Positions 32,999 to 44,821 of a DNA stretch of 64,000 bases are shown piece by piece. Below the pieces are notes generated by a model. It was given only the letters and a program-made list of their open reading frames with translations. It was not told the origin of the DNA and did not search any database. Location of the stretch: assembly GCA_021018815.1 (NCBI GenBank), contig JAITYX010000045.1, positions 1,054,001-1,118,000 on the forward strand. Reading direction: 5' to 3'. Numbering within the stretch: position 1 is the first letter of the stretch; every line of letters starts with the position of its first letter. The translations under genes were made by a program, and so were the position numbers. This stretch comes from Talinum fruticosum (taxonomy: Eukaryota > Streptophyta > Magnoliopsida > Caryophyllales > Talinaceae).

Positions 32999-33860
32999 CA
33001 TCACAACTTATTCAGGTGAAGCGAATGGAGTTGTTACAAAATAAACGTTGTGTGTAGGTCCTTGGCTCGAAAAGTAGTCCATCCCACTGGTTATGACTAA
33101 AATCTGGGGTGGAAACAACCGTTAGACTCAAAGTTAAAACTTACCGGATTTAGTAACAAACAACCCTAACACGGTGTCCGAACCTCGTCTAAAAAGGTGT
33201 TTTTCTGTCTGCTGGCGTTTAATGGCTAGAACCCGGTTGCTTTTGCTTTTCAAAATAAGATTAAAATGCTTTAATCAACCTGCAAAAGAAAATCAAAGTG
33301 GTACTCAAAATTTAAAAGTACTTTCGTTCAAGATTATGCAAAGACAATAATTAATTCATAATAATTAAGTGCTTAATTATTGTCAGCCTGAAAGAATGGA
33401 ATTTTCTGAGTCTAATATTCAATAGGTTCAAATTCTATCTTGAGTTAATCCTTTAAATGATCAAGTTATTAAGATTGAATAAGCAAAATGCATAAGCTTG
33501 ATCGGGTAAATAATTTCATATAATAAATTGACTTAGAAAAGAGAATTAATGCAGTAATTCATTTTCAGTTAGAACAATAAGTCAATGCTAAGAATATGAA
33601 GTGTTTGTGAAATTATTTACTCATACCATCTTTCTAAGTTATATTCGAGTGAGTCGAAACCCAGTTAAGTGTGTTCTACTTAAGATATAGTTTCGAGTGG
33701 GTTAGCCAAGTATTGAAAACTTAAGGTTGAGCTTCTTAAGTACTTAAAATAACTTGAAATCTAAACCATAAAGAGATAGAGAGTTACACCTGATTCTGCA
33801 ATTATCATCATCCAATAGCAATTCCAACAAGTATCTAAACAATTCATAATCCGAAACAAG
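32999..33860 (-). repeat. Partial 5' LTR of copia C
   Basis: Collinear with the distal two thirds of LTR A (CTGCTGGCG..., CTACAAAAGT and TATAAAATACT-equivalent blocks, GAATTTTC-GAGTCTAATATTCA). It is diverged well beyond the A/A'/B copies. The right boundary is approximate. Confidence 0.65.
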
Positions 33861-35592
33861 CACAATCAATGCGAGTACTCGAACCAAAACAGAAATCACA
33901 GAGCATCGAAACAGTAATGTAAAAATATTTAGAATTACATTGGCAGAATCAAATGTCCATATTTGTGCAAATTATTTCCACAAATTCATAGTCCCACTTT
34001 GAATAATCGAATGTCCAAATTTAGCAAAACAACAATTTAAAATCGAACCCAAATTCAAAGAAATTCCAAGATCGAAATCAAAAGCTAAAATTGAAATTCG
34101 AGAACTAGAAATTAAAATATGAGAACTAAGTATTGAAATTTTGAGAAACTAAAACTAAAATCTGAAGAACTAAAACTAAAAATGGAAGAACTAAAAGCTG
34201 AAAATTTAAACCTAAAGTCGTGGCTTCCGGTTGGCCTGTCATGCCGTCGCCGTCGACACTCCCTTTGCTCTATCTCGTTGCTCGCCTTTTGTGCTTCTCG
34301 TCCTCCCCTTCTTGTCTCTATTATGGATAGAGTTTAAAGGGGTAAAGTTTGATTCCGATTTTGACTTCAATTGCAACCGCGAGTGAAAGGGATAGAGGCG
34401 TGAAGGGCTCGAGTTTCTCCGAGTAGCGAGAGAAGGGTGAAGAGGAGTGGGAGAAAAATGGAAAGTTTGAGATGAAGAAGGATATGGTTTCATCATAGTG
34501 GTAGAGACCAAAGAGAAAAGGATTCAGCTAAGGTTTCGTGTGTAGAGGAAGAAGAAAAGAGGTTGGTTTCGAGTTTCGGCGAAGGGAAAGGTTAGGGTTC
34601 CGTAGAGGTGTAGAGAGAGAGAGAGATGAGAGGTTGAGGAAGATCGGGTTTCTAGGTATGACGAGAGAGAATGTGGCGTGAAAGAGCTAGGGTTTCGGGA
34701 GGTAAAAGAAAGAGAGGAAGGGGGTGAGTGTTGGGTTGGTGGAAGAATGAGAGGGAGTTTGAGAGAGAGGTGCTAGGGTTTTCTAACTTTTTATTCGAAT
34801 TATAAGGTTAGGATTTCTAACTTTTTAACACATCGCCAAGTTCAAAACTGCTCGCTACCACCCAAACACCGACCCTTCACTCTCAAATCCCAAGTTCAGT
34901 TTGAATTATGAGGTTAGGATTTCTAACTTTTTAAATTTTTTATTTTTAATTTTAGAATTTTGAATGAATTATGGTAGAAGTTTCCTTTTAATTTTGTAAA
35001 ATATAAATGATTAATTTGTGATTTGTGATTTAAGCGAATTATTGCATTGGTGTTTGGTGAATGATGATTATGATTGGTGAATTGTATGAATTACTTAGTT
35101 GATAACTTGACATTAGTTGATTGTTGATGTCATTGAAGGGTTGGAATAATATGAATACACCCATTGTTGATTTATTATCATGTGATTCGTGGTCAATTGT
35201 TGATTTTAGTAAATCAAATATTGTTTCAAATTTATTTGTTGGCTAATAAATGAATGAAATTTGGGTGTACATAGAGAAAGATGTATTTTACTCAATTTCT
35301 AATGACTTTATCATGCATTTATTTCAAAGTATGAAACCTTCATAAAAGGGAATTGTAATGATGAATTATTCGAGCATTTGATGTCATCGTATGATTTTCA
35401 ATTTATAATACATGTGTTTGGCATCATTTGTAAAGGGACACCCTCCTAACTGCCAATGTCCGGTATATGCTCACTTTCTTGAGGTTTACACACTTGGTGG
35501 TTCCATTTCCTCAATTAATGTCGGGCTATAGATTAGAGACGAGATCAATTACATTTTCAAAATGGAGACATATACGATACAGACAAAATAAA

Positions 35593-35655
<63 letters not shown>

Positions 35656-36639
35656 GAGATCAATATATGTGTGACATATATGTGATATAGTTACTACTTA
35701 AATTTACTTAAACACACATGGAATCATCATGAAATATCATTAGTTCATTACGGTTTATAAGTAAACTAGTAACACTATTTAAACACTATCTTACAAATTA
35801 TTCCTTTATAAGTTCGCCAAATAATCTAAGAGAATTAAAGGCAACTCCTTCAGTTTTTATATTGATTATTGGTGGATAACTCAACACCATGATAAATCAA
35901 TAATCATAATTTGGAGACATCATTATGTTCCCCACCTTTGGATTATTACAAAACAATTGCAAATGAGTTCGATAGTAATAGAACTATCAAAATAATCCCA
36001 AAATTCTCCAACTTCCACAAAAGAAAAAAAACTATGCATAGCATGTCATAACTATTGACGAGAAGACAGAGAATTTTACGGTTTTACTTAGATTAATATA
36101 TGGACTATATATCAAAATATTGATGAGCGAGATCATGCAAAACTTAAATGAATAGTAATCTAACTAATTTACGGTTCAAAGAAATGTAATGGTGAGAAAT
36201 CAAGAATGAAAGATATAGTTCATGACTTCAACTTTCACAAAGAGTTTAGATATTGTTGAAGAGTAGAAAGACACTATAAATATTACAAATGGATGATGTG
36301 AAACCCATACCAACTGTTCCTAGTTGATGTTGATAGGCCGTTACTATCTCGCCATCCCTCTGTAATCGTCGACTGGTCGCCAGTGAAGTAACAGGGAAGT
36401 TGAATGATGTCACCACGTCGGTGATAGTGGAAGAAGAGGATGATAGAGCGAGTAACTTGCTTGAATGACAAGAAGGCCTAGGGTTTTCCTTATTTTATAA
36501 TTAGGCATACAATTTAGGGTATCATGTATGTTATTCCGTTTGGGTCAAAACATTTACAAGAGTTGGGTAGATAGTGGCTATAACTCCAAATTAATAAAGG
36601 CCCATGCATTCTTAAAGATTTTACAAATTTTTTTATTGT
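33861..36639. other. Unassigned AT-rich region
   Basis: No supported gene. A 34,200-34,800 block is less AT-rich, with a 90-codon minus frame of Ser/Pro/Arg composition that matches nothing I recognise. The phrase GTTAGGATTTCTAACTTTTT occurs twice, near 34,806 and 34,915. The rest is AT-rich, possibly decayed LTR or intergenic DNA. Confidence 0.4.
35586..35655. repeat. Compound (AAAT)n-(AAT)n microsatellite
   Basis: About six AAAT units followed by about fifteen AAT units in one run. Confidence 0.9.
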
Positions 36640-36819
36640 ATTAATTGATAAGATATTGGCTCACCAAGCCCGACGAGCCAAGCTTCATGTTGCTAGACTC
36701 AGCTTGTTTTTTTTCACGAGCTCGAGCTCAAGTCAAGCTTTTTGAGCCAAGCTTTTCAAGTTTACCGCAGAGTTTGTTCATGAGCCTTCGCAAGCCAGCT
36801 CGGCTCATTTTCACCCCTA
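36640..36819 (-). mobile_element. hAT-like transposon terminus
   Basis: On the minus strand it begins TAGGGGTGAAAATGAGCCGA, the typical terminal inverted repeat of many plant hAT elements, followed by repetitive GAGCT/AAGCTT subterminal text. It abuts copia D integrase at 36820. The bases CTCCTAAG beside it are a candidate 8-bp target duplication. The opposite terminus was not found, so the left limit is only where the subterminal repeats fade. Confidence 0.5.
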
Positions 36820-37821
36820 CTTAGGAGCATAGAATTAACCAGCTCTTCTAGAGTTTTACTTTTCCTTTCAACCAAACTATTTTGTTGAGGAGTATAAGGG
36901 GAAATTTTGATGAATAATACCAATTTTTCACAAAAATCCTCAAACTCTATAGGGAAGTATTCACACCTCTATTGCTTCTACTGATTTTAATTTTCTTTTC
37001 TTTTTTATTTTCAACTTCAGCTTTATAATGTTTGAGCTCATCAAACGCTTGATCCTTATTTCTTAATAAATACACATAGTTATATCTAGAATTATCATCT
37101 ATGAAAGTGATCAAATATCGTTGCCGCCTCTTGTTAGAAAACTATTAAATTCACAAATGTTAGGATATACCGATTCTAGTATTTGAGTATTTCTTTCAAC
37201 TTTAGGAAAAGGTTTTCTAATAATTTTGGCTTGAACACAAATTTTACATTTATTCTTTTTATTTCATCTTTAATGAACAAGTAACCATTTTTGTTAATAT
37301 ATTGCAAAGATGAATAACTTACATGTGCTAATCTAGTACGCCAAAGAGAGGAAGAATCTACAAAATAAACAAAAATATCATTCATGGCATTAACATCAAC
37401 CAAATTAAGTTTGAACATACCTTGGCTGCAATAAGTAGAAATAATATTGTTCTTAATTTCGTGCACATGTAAGACATTCTTCAAGGTTAACTTATTTTCC
37501 GATGGGAATTGAAGTTCCACCGTGCCTTGTCTAAGAACTTTTGTTGTGTTGTCATTTCCTATAAGAACTTTCTTATCAACAACATCATAAGTCTTGAATG
37601 CACACTAGCACCAAAATCAAACCATTACTCAATGGAATTGGTGGTGGTCATATTAAATTTAGTCACCATACCCATTTGAAGATATCTTACTCAAATGACC
37701 ATAGCAACAAACTCTTGATTCTCACTTTCAACCAAGTTAGCCTTAGCTACGAAGTCTCCTTTTATTTTTCTTAACAAGATCACAATCCTTAATGTAGTGC
37801 CCCTTTTGTTACAGCCATAAC
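36820..37821 (-). pseudogene. Copia D knuckle, protease end and integrase
   Basis: From right to left on the minus strand: the rest of the zinc knuckle (CNKRGHYIKDCDLVKKNK) from 37815, broken protease, then a 114-codon frame (37520-37176) with LTLKNVLHVHEIKNNIIS and LVDSSSLWRTRLAHVSYSSL, the protease/GAG-pre-integrase junction. Integrase text near 36,900-36,830 reads YTPQQNSLVERKSKTLEELV and contains the catalytic Glu. It ends at the hAT-like terminus. Confidence 0.75.
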
Positions 37822-39099
37822 TAATAGAGGAGTGGGGGTGAAGGCAAGGTGAGGGGAAAATGGGTTTTGGGAAGCAAAACCACAGCTAGGCCAAATTGAG
37901 GCCAATCGGGTGTATTATTGGGAAAAGCGGGTAATGGAGGCCTTTTTGTGGGAGTTTGGCTTTAAATTTTGAGGGGGATGGCTTAAAATTCAGTAAAAGA
38001 AGAGGTTAAAGTTTGGAGGGCATCCAAGATCGGATTCAAACTCAAACACATAAATTAATTTGACCTGAGCGCATAAAACTCCAAAACTAGCAGCCTTGCT
38101 TGTTTTCGAGGAGGGGCCAGTAGGAGGCTTTGCTGGGGCTAAAATCTAGGGAAATACAACCTAACACAATGGGGAACAAGTGATAAAAATAAAAACCACA
38201 AACGAGGATGAATTTTAGAGGGGGCGAATTTTGAAACCGAGCAAACATAAACTAAAACCTTGCAAGGATAAGGCACACCACCAAGCTGGGTTTTAGAGCT
38301 TCTAATTGGGTACTAATGAATAAGGAACACCACCATTAGTACCTAATTAGCCTCTTTGATCAACACCTAATCTAGTCAGAATTTTGATAAGCAAAGAAAC
38401 AATGAGTTGAAGGAAGGAGTCAAGCTCAACATTACTAACACATAAACTAACTTTTTACAATGCAACACCTTAACTATTTATAGTGCTTCAAAACAATGCT
38501 TAAAGCTCCAAACCCTACTTCCTAATTATAAAATTGTCCTCATATAATGCTCAATTCATTTAGCTTACAAAGACAATAAAGTAAAAAGCAAAAAGCACAT
38601 CCTAAAAGCAGCTAACACAAAAGGTGAATAAGGACGGATGTCGCTTTCACGACCGAGCGCATATCGGTAGCAACTTCCAATGATCATATCTCCTTGGGAA
38701 CTAATCCAAATGTGTCTTTCTGGGCATTTCTGGAAAGCCTGAAGTGTCATATTTCCATGCATATGCTATTTGCTTGATTTGGCCTCAAATTGAAGAAGTT
38801 ATGCTTGAAAACGTTGGTAAAGGTCAACTAAGTGACCTAAACCGACTGGCTTTGTTAAAAATGACTTAATCTTATTCTTTATGAATTTTTTGAGCATAAC
38901 AAGACTTTCCCTTAACTAAGGACTAATCAAGGGTGCTTCACACAAAAATTGAAGTTCCAATTCTTCTCCTACTTCGAGCTGACCCATTTGTGGCGTGGAA
39001 TGGGCATTTCTAGGGTGATCCGAATGATTCTTTCTCAAGACTCTTAGCTTACTTATCAACTCCCTTGGTCGTAGACTTCCCACGGGCTTCCCTCCATCA
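37822..39099 (-). repeat. 3' LTR of the gypsy element
   Basis: Minus strand starts TGATGGAGGGAAGCCC. The far end has drifted from CCTCCATCA to CCTCTATTA. TATAAATA (minus) is present at 38475-38482, whereas the 5' copy has lost it. Confidence 0.85.
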
Positions 39100-39112
39100 T
39101 CCTCCCGAGTAG
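39100..39112 (-). other. Polypurine tract of the gypsy element
   Basis: Minus-strand purine-rich run (ACTCGGGAGGA) abutting the 3' LTR start TGATGG. Confidence 0.55.
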
Positions 39113-39291
39113 GAAAGAATATGCTCACAAATTCTCAAGGGGCTCTTCCTTGGATGTTGGAGCCAATGTAGCTTCTTAGGCTCTTATCATTGGTATCCTT
39201 CCCTTGGGGCTCCTTTCTCTATCAAATGTATTAACATGGATAAAAAAGGGGACTTCGCAAACTTATTTCCCAATTCATAATGAGTAGCTTA

Positions 39292-42208
39292 TCTATTAAT
39301 ATATAAAAGAAAAGTTGGGGTTACTCTCCTCTCCTTAATTGTAGGGATTAAAGCAATTTCCAGCCTTTGATTAAATTTAAGAATTAATCTCAGCTCTTGA
39401 TTTTTAGAGCCTCTCTCTCACTGGTCTTCTTCTCCCTCTTGTCGGTAATTAACCTCCCACCCCCTTCCCAAAACTGTCACCCACTATCTATCTCTCCTGT
39501 GAACTCTCTCTCCCCACCTTTTCTCTCCTATTCATTCACAAATTCGATAATTCGTTTTTACCAAACCTTCCCTCACCAAACAACTCTCTCTCCATTTTTC
39601 CTGCTCTGTTATTCATCCTCTTCCCCCAATTAAGTTCGGGCACAAGAAAAGTCACAACATATACATTGACAACCAAATTAAAAATATTACTTGTCAAAAG
39701 GAAATCCCTTTAGCAATTTACAAATAGAAGTTCAAGAACATGAGCGCAAAGTTTACTCTTGAGAAGATGAATTGTACCCTTCAATTGGGTCAAACCCGAA
39801 GATCCCAAAACCCCCGAATTCGATTATAACAAAGCGTATTACCTACAGCTAGCCGTCCCCTCTATCTTGTCCGGTCGCACTCTCACTGCACGCTGGCGTG
39901 GTTGGCCGCCTTCCGGGCCGTTGGCCGTCTGCCGTGGCTCGCGCTGCCGCTTCCTCTGTCTCTCTCTCTCTCAATAGCTTGGTCTGTCCTTGTGCGGGGG
40001 TCGGTCGCCTTCCCGTGGTGGTCACTCGTATGGTGGTCGGTCGCCATCTCACTCGCTTGCATTGCGTCTCTTCGGTGTCGGTGCTAGGCCGCCTTCGCGG
40101 GCCTCTCTCGCTCTCCCGGCGATCGCCGAACCCCTCTCTCTCTCTGCCGGTTCTCGGCCGCCTTCCCGGGCCCATCTCTCTCCCCCAGCAGTGGCCGACC
40201 TCTCTCTCTCTCTCTCCGGTGCTCGGCCGCCTTCGCGGGCCTCTCTCGCTCTCCCCAGCGGTCGCCGAACCTCTCTCTCTCTCTCTGCAGGTGCTCGGCC
40301 GCCTTCCGGGCCCCTCTCTCTCTCTCTCGTCCCGGTGCTCGGCCGCCTTCCCAGGCCCTCTCTCTCTCTCTCCGTGCGGCCCCTCTCTCTCTCTCCGTGC
40401 ACCCGGTTAAGAAATGGGTTAGGGTTTCTAACCCACTGCCACAAAAGTCGACTTAAATACCCCATAGTTAATTTTTTTTTAATTTTTTAACACAGCTATA
40501 GTAAACTAATTCTAAGCCTTATGCAAATGTAAAAATGGCTGAAAGATTTTATCTATTACACTCCCATGATTAATTTTTCTTTTATCTTTTAACACAGACT
40601 ATAGTAAGTGGTATAATATTAATAAATGTACAAGTAGCCATATAATACTTTTTTCCTAAATAAATTATTGTTCATTTTTGGTAACACAAGTTCATTTATT
40701 TTTGTAATTGATTTGTTTTAAAATCAACTTAATCTATATTTTTTTAACATTAACTATTTTTCAATTTTTAAATTAATTTCTTATTTTCTATAACACCAAT
40801 TTATAAGATTTTTAGTAAATAACCTTTGTACTTATATTTTGAAAATATTGTAAGATAACATATAATGAATTAAGCTGTATGATATACAAAAATTCCGAAC
40901 CAACGTTTTATATGAATCGCCAATTCAATCGATGCACCATTCACGTTCATTCGAATACTGAAGGTTTATATATTTAAAATGGTATTCACTTCTTTTTATA
41001 TAGATTAATAGATATCAAACATTTAAATTTAATCGTTGAGGTGATTTTGTATAAATGAGACCGTGAAGGTGGAAGTTTAAGAAAATTAATTTGGTAAGGC
41101 ATGAGAAGAGGGGGAGGGCGGTGGCGATGGGAGGATTGTTGGAGGGGTGGGATTGTGGGGATGGAGAGAGTAAGCAAATTGCGGGATGGGTCGTGAGGAG
41201 GTTGCGAAGGAAGAGGTGGAGAGGCGGTATCGGCGGAGGCATGAGGAGGAGGGGAGGCTGCCGCCAAGATATCTTTGCCCTCAACATCTCCATCTATTCA
41301 AGCAAATTTCTTCCTTACGTGTGGCAGGTTATTTTCTTGGATGTCATTCCTTTCTTCCCCAGATGAGCTCAATGCTTGCTTTTTGTGAGGATTTTGGTTG
41401 GAGAAATATCCCCGGCTTCAAAGGACAAAAATTTCCCTCATTTCCTCCTCTTTTCGAGCTGATTTTTCTAATTGATCTTTAAGGTTTTTGAAAAATTTAC
41501 GATTTTGAAATTTGGATATTGTGGAATTGTAGATGATTCAAGATAAGTTCGGGGTGTTTGTTGACATGGCTAACTGGAGGTTAGGAAGGAAGGGCAAGAG
41601 GAGGTGGGGAGGCGATGGCTGGGGAAGCCATGGTTGGGGAGAGAGAGAGAGGAGGATAAAGAGAGAGAATTTAAGTATGTTCGTGCGAAATGATACGCCA
41701 AGTTTGATCAAAGCGAAAGAGAAGAAAAAGGATGATGATAGCAATGAAGAACAAACCATTCAAGAAACTGATTCGAGAGCATCTTTGCTAAGGCCTCCGA
41801 CATAGTTCCCCATATTATGCTTTATTTCATTTACTCTCTTTAATTCCTTATTAAGATTTTATCATGGGTGAAATTATCTCTGTCAAAAGAATAATAATAA
41901 AGCTGACTCTCCTTCTCTTTAATTTTTTTTTATATTTTTACAATTTCATATATTAAACATAATATATGGTTATTTACAATTTCTCTATACCTAAAATGTT
42001 ATTTGTTTGCAAATTTTGAATTGTTTGTAAATTAAGGAGTTATTAAAGTTGTTCCTTTTGAGTTTATTTTTTGGAATGTAGGCTATCATTTGGAATTCGG
42101 ATCTGGACTTCTAATGTTTGATTTTTGCCTACATTGGTCCTGAAGAACTTCTATAATTAAAATCAGCGATTTTTTTGAAATAAGCGGCAGCTGCGGGTAA
42201 AGTCCTAG
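39292..42208 (+). mobile_element. Helitron candidate inside the gypsy element
   Basis: Begins TCTATTAATATATAAAAG, similar to plant Helitron 5' ends, directly after an A. Ends GCAGCTGCGGGTAAAGTCCTAG followed by T: a short palindrome about 10 bases before CTAG, as in Helitron 3' ends. The flanks would rejoin as A|T without target duplication. It interrupts otherwise continuous gypsy 3'-internal sequence. No Rep/helicase is encoded, so it would be non-autonomous. It carries a GC-rich minisatellite and two Arg/Gly-rich plus-strand frames (41091-41366 and 41533-41805) of unknown origin. The hairpin is imperfect, hence modest confidence. Confidence 0.42.
40079..40405. repeat. GC-rich ~70-bp minisatellite
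   Basis: About five units, each opening with GGTGCTCGGCCGCCTTC and closing with a (CT)n run. Long ORFs across it on both strands are products of the repeat and are not called as genes. Confidence 0.8.
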
Positions 42209-42209
42209 T

Positions 42210-43150
42210 GTTGTATAATGGGGATCATGACTTCTCATGATCTAGTCGCAGGTAGGTTCTAGGGGTAAGGATCGAGAGGTTTTGAAGACCTCTTGTCACC
42301 TTTGTTGGGAGGGCTCCGCTTAGTAGAGTCTTTTCTTAGATTGTCAACACCTCCTTTGATCCGGCTACCCCTAGGACAGCATGCATGACCTTTCCAACGG
42401 ATCAAAGATACTTGTGCTCCACACGGTTTCAACAAGCAATTTCCAAGCGGCTTTCCTCCTTGGACCTATTTCCACCTTGGTTTGTCATGACCATTCCATT
42501 GTAGCTTCAATTCTTCTTCCATGGACAGATTGTAGCGACCAATGCATAGGATTCTCTTGTGATATCTAGGCTCACAACCGGAAGTGAACAATACACAAAC
42601 ATGATACGGCGTTTCCAACGTCACAAGCTTGACACGACTCATTACGCACAACTCTTCCGAAGCATCCTCTTAAATGATTTGTGGTGGTAGGCCATTGGCT
42701 ATAAAGTGAACCACTCCTTGAAACTAACTCCATTGATCTTGAACAAACACACACTTCCACTCAATCCCGATTCTCTTGACCGCACACAAACTCCAAATAC
42801 CACACGGAGTCAAGTCCCCATTCCATAGGACCTTGCTCGCTAATTCACCAACAGATTGTGTATTCCCATGTAATGGACCAAGTTGTTCTTGGTTCTCATT
42901 CAAGGGAGAAAAATAAGGGCAGCCCAAACATAATTCAATCATACTTGGCCATAAGTACAACTCTAGTGTGGAAAACATAGGGTAAGGTTTCTCAAATGAG
43001 ACTAGTGCTTCCTTTAGCTCAAAGGTTTCTTGGAGGTTGATTTGGGGTGTATTGGGTAGAGTGTGAGAAGCTTTCGGTTAAGGAGATTTTGGGCAGATTA
43101 TGAACACAAAGGCGCTCTCCACAAACTAGCAACAATTCGGTTGGATTTGG
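42210..43150. other. Gypsy internal region lacking pol
   Basis: Lies where RT, RNase H and integrase should follow protease. The minus strand gives only short frames (for example 42978-42724, FSTLELYLWPSMIELCLGCP) with no FxDD, RNase H or integrase motif. The spacer is probably noncoding. Confidence 0.55.
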
Positions 43151-43156
43151 GCACTT

Positions 43157-43800
43157 TTATGTCTTAGATTTTGAGGCTTGGGAGGGGGACAAAGGTGCTA
43201 GTGTGATTTTCTTCCCATCCTTGGTAAATGAGTAAGTGTTCAAGTACCCATCATGTGACACTCTCCTATCATATAACCAAGGCCTACCCAACAACATATG
43301 ACATGCATCCATAGGAATTATATCACGCCAAACTTCATCCTCATAGTTCTTGCCAATGCTAAATGCAACAAGACAATGAGATTGAACTTGTTTACCCTTA
43401 CCTTGGTTGAGCCATTGCATGTTGTATGGGTGAGGATGAACAGATGCTTCAAGGACCAACTTGTCCACCATAGTCACGGAAGCCACATTGGCACAACTAC
43501 CACTATCCACAATGATGGAGCAAACTTTCCCTTGTACGGTTCCACGGGTGTGGAAGATGTTCTCTCTTTGTTCCTCCTTTATCTCTTTGAATCCACTCAT
43601 GGCACGGTGCACTACAAGCATCTCTCCCACATCCGCTTCTTCCATTACTTCCTCTATCTCCTCCATGTAGTAGAACTCCAGGCTAGGCTCTTCCTTGGTC
43701 CATGGCAACTCCTCAAACTTGGCCAAAGTATTGACTCTTCGGTTTGGACATTCGGATACAATATGGCCTAACCCTTGGCACTTGTAGCACCTCCATGGAG
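43157..43800 (-). pseudogene. Gypsy zinc knuckle and aspartic protease
   Basis: The minus frame runs from the knuckle WRCYKCQGLGHIVSECPNR (43800-43740, CCHC complete) into a 189-codon open frame to 43157. Protease landmarks are VCSIIVDSGSCANVASVTMV with the catalytic DSG, and MDACHMLLGRPWLYDRRVSH, the conserved flap-distal block of plant gypsy proteases. The protease part itself is open and could be active, but the upstream gag frame is shifted. No downstream pol is present to be processed. Confidence 0.8.
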
Positions 43801-43805
43801 CTTGG

Positions 43806-44400
43806 TTAGTAAAGGGAGTTTTGGTTGGTGGGTTTTGGCCTTTTGTGGGGGAAGTGGGTTAGGGGCCGGGGGCTTAGGAAAGGGTGAGGCCGAGGGGTTT
43901 TAGGAGAAAGGATTGGGTTTAGGTGGGGGAAATTTTGAGGGCTCTTTCTTGAATGGCTTAGCCTTCTTGTGTTCCACCTTGTGTGCCAAGACACACACCT
44001 CATCAAAAGTAGAATATTGTTGAAGCTCCACCACATTGGCATACTTAGGATCCAATCCTCCCAAATACCTCACAATAGTTTGATCCTCACTCTCTTGGAG
44101 ATCACATTTGATGAGGAGTTGTTCAAAATCCCTTGTATATTCTTCCACGATCTTGCTTCCTTGTTGGAGAGTGTGAAGCTGAGAGTAGCTATCTTGCACA
44201 TAAGTGGGGGTAGAAAACGCGACTTGAGTTTGGACCTCATATTCTCCCAACTCTTAATCTTTGGCTTACGTTGCTTAGCTCTCTTATGAACCAAATTCTC
44301 CCACCAAGTGGAAGCAAACCCACACAACTTGATGGCCACTAGCTTGACCTTCTTTTCTTCAACCACATCCTTATAATCAAAAATTCTTTCCACCGTTCAC
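43806..44400 (-). pseudogene. Gypsy gag
   Basis: Retrotrans_gag-type capsid: ERIFDYKDVVEEKKVKLVAI, FASTWWENLVHKRAKQRKPK and SWENMRSKLKSRFLPP (44393-44200). After a one-base frame change near 44,210 come YSQLHTLQQGSKIVEEYTRD, FEQLLIKCDLQESEDQTIVR and LGGLDPKYANVVELQQYS (44250-43900). The Pro/Lys-rich linker to the knuckle is frameshifted again near 43,900. Gag would assemble particles and, in a non-autonomous element, allow packaging with partner enzymes. The two frameshifts make this copy defective unless they are sequence errors. Confidence 0.8.
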
Positions 44401-44805
44401 AACCACTTAATGAACTCATCCGAATTCAACCTTCCTTCAAACTACGGGATCTCCACCTTGAAATCATGGGCTTGGGAGCGCTTATGGTGCCTTCTTCCTA
44501 TCCTTTCTGGACTCCTCTCACGGTCAATTGAGGTAGCAAAGGGATTGCTCTCCTCCCCTTCACTTTGAGACCGGTTAGTAGTTGGGGAACTAGGTGGAGT
44601 ATCATTGAGTTGATGGCGTTTTGCTTCATAGAGTCTCCAAGTTGCTTCTAAAGATATGCATTTTGATTCCTCAAATCTTCATAATTCTTCATCAACATTT
44701 CAAATCGTTCCTCGAAAGGGATGCTCCTACTCATCTTGCTCTTTTGGGTTTGTGAAAAGGCTAAGGGCAACAAAGGGGTAAGAGAGGCCAAGGAGAGTCC
44801 CCTTA

Positions 44806-44817
44806 GCTCTTATACCA
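44806..44817 (-). other. Primer-binding site of the gypsy element
   Basis: TGGTATAAGAGC on the minus strand, five bases from the 5' LTR. It matches the initiator tRNA-Met site TGGTATCAGAGC except for one base. Confidence 0.75.
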
Positions 44818-44821
44818 AAAA

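Larger units (their letters stand above)
21870..33860 (-). mobile_element. Ty1/copia retrotransposon C, old and interrupted
   Basis: Minus-strand copia element related to B but clearly more diverged. From right to left it has a partial 5' LTR (33860-32999), gag, protease, integrase, RT, RNase H, extra ORF and the region inside the PPT. Its 3' LTR, PPT, primer site and Gag N-terminus are deleted. Two later insertions interrupt it: a gypsy-type solo LTR (22006-25190) and a plus-strand copia solo LTR (28304-29770). Confidence 0.8.

Noticed and set aside
34239..34511. 90-codon minus-strand ORF in the unassigned region
   Set aside because: Low-complexity Ser/Pro/Arg composition, no motif and no conserved neighbours.
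35586..35655. LINE or SINE poly(A) tail
   Set aside because: The run is a regular AAAT/AAT microsatellite with no retroelement text upstream.
39849..40490. ORFs of 108-170 codons rich in Leu/Ser/Pro or Arg/Glu
   Set aside because: Products of the ~70-bp minisatellite with (CT)n runs read in different frames.
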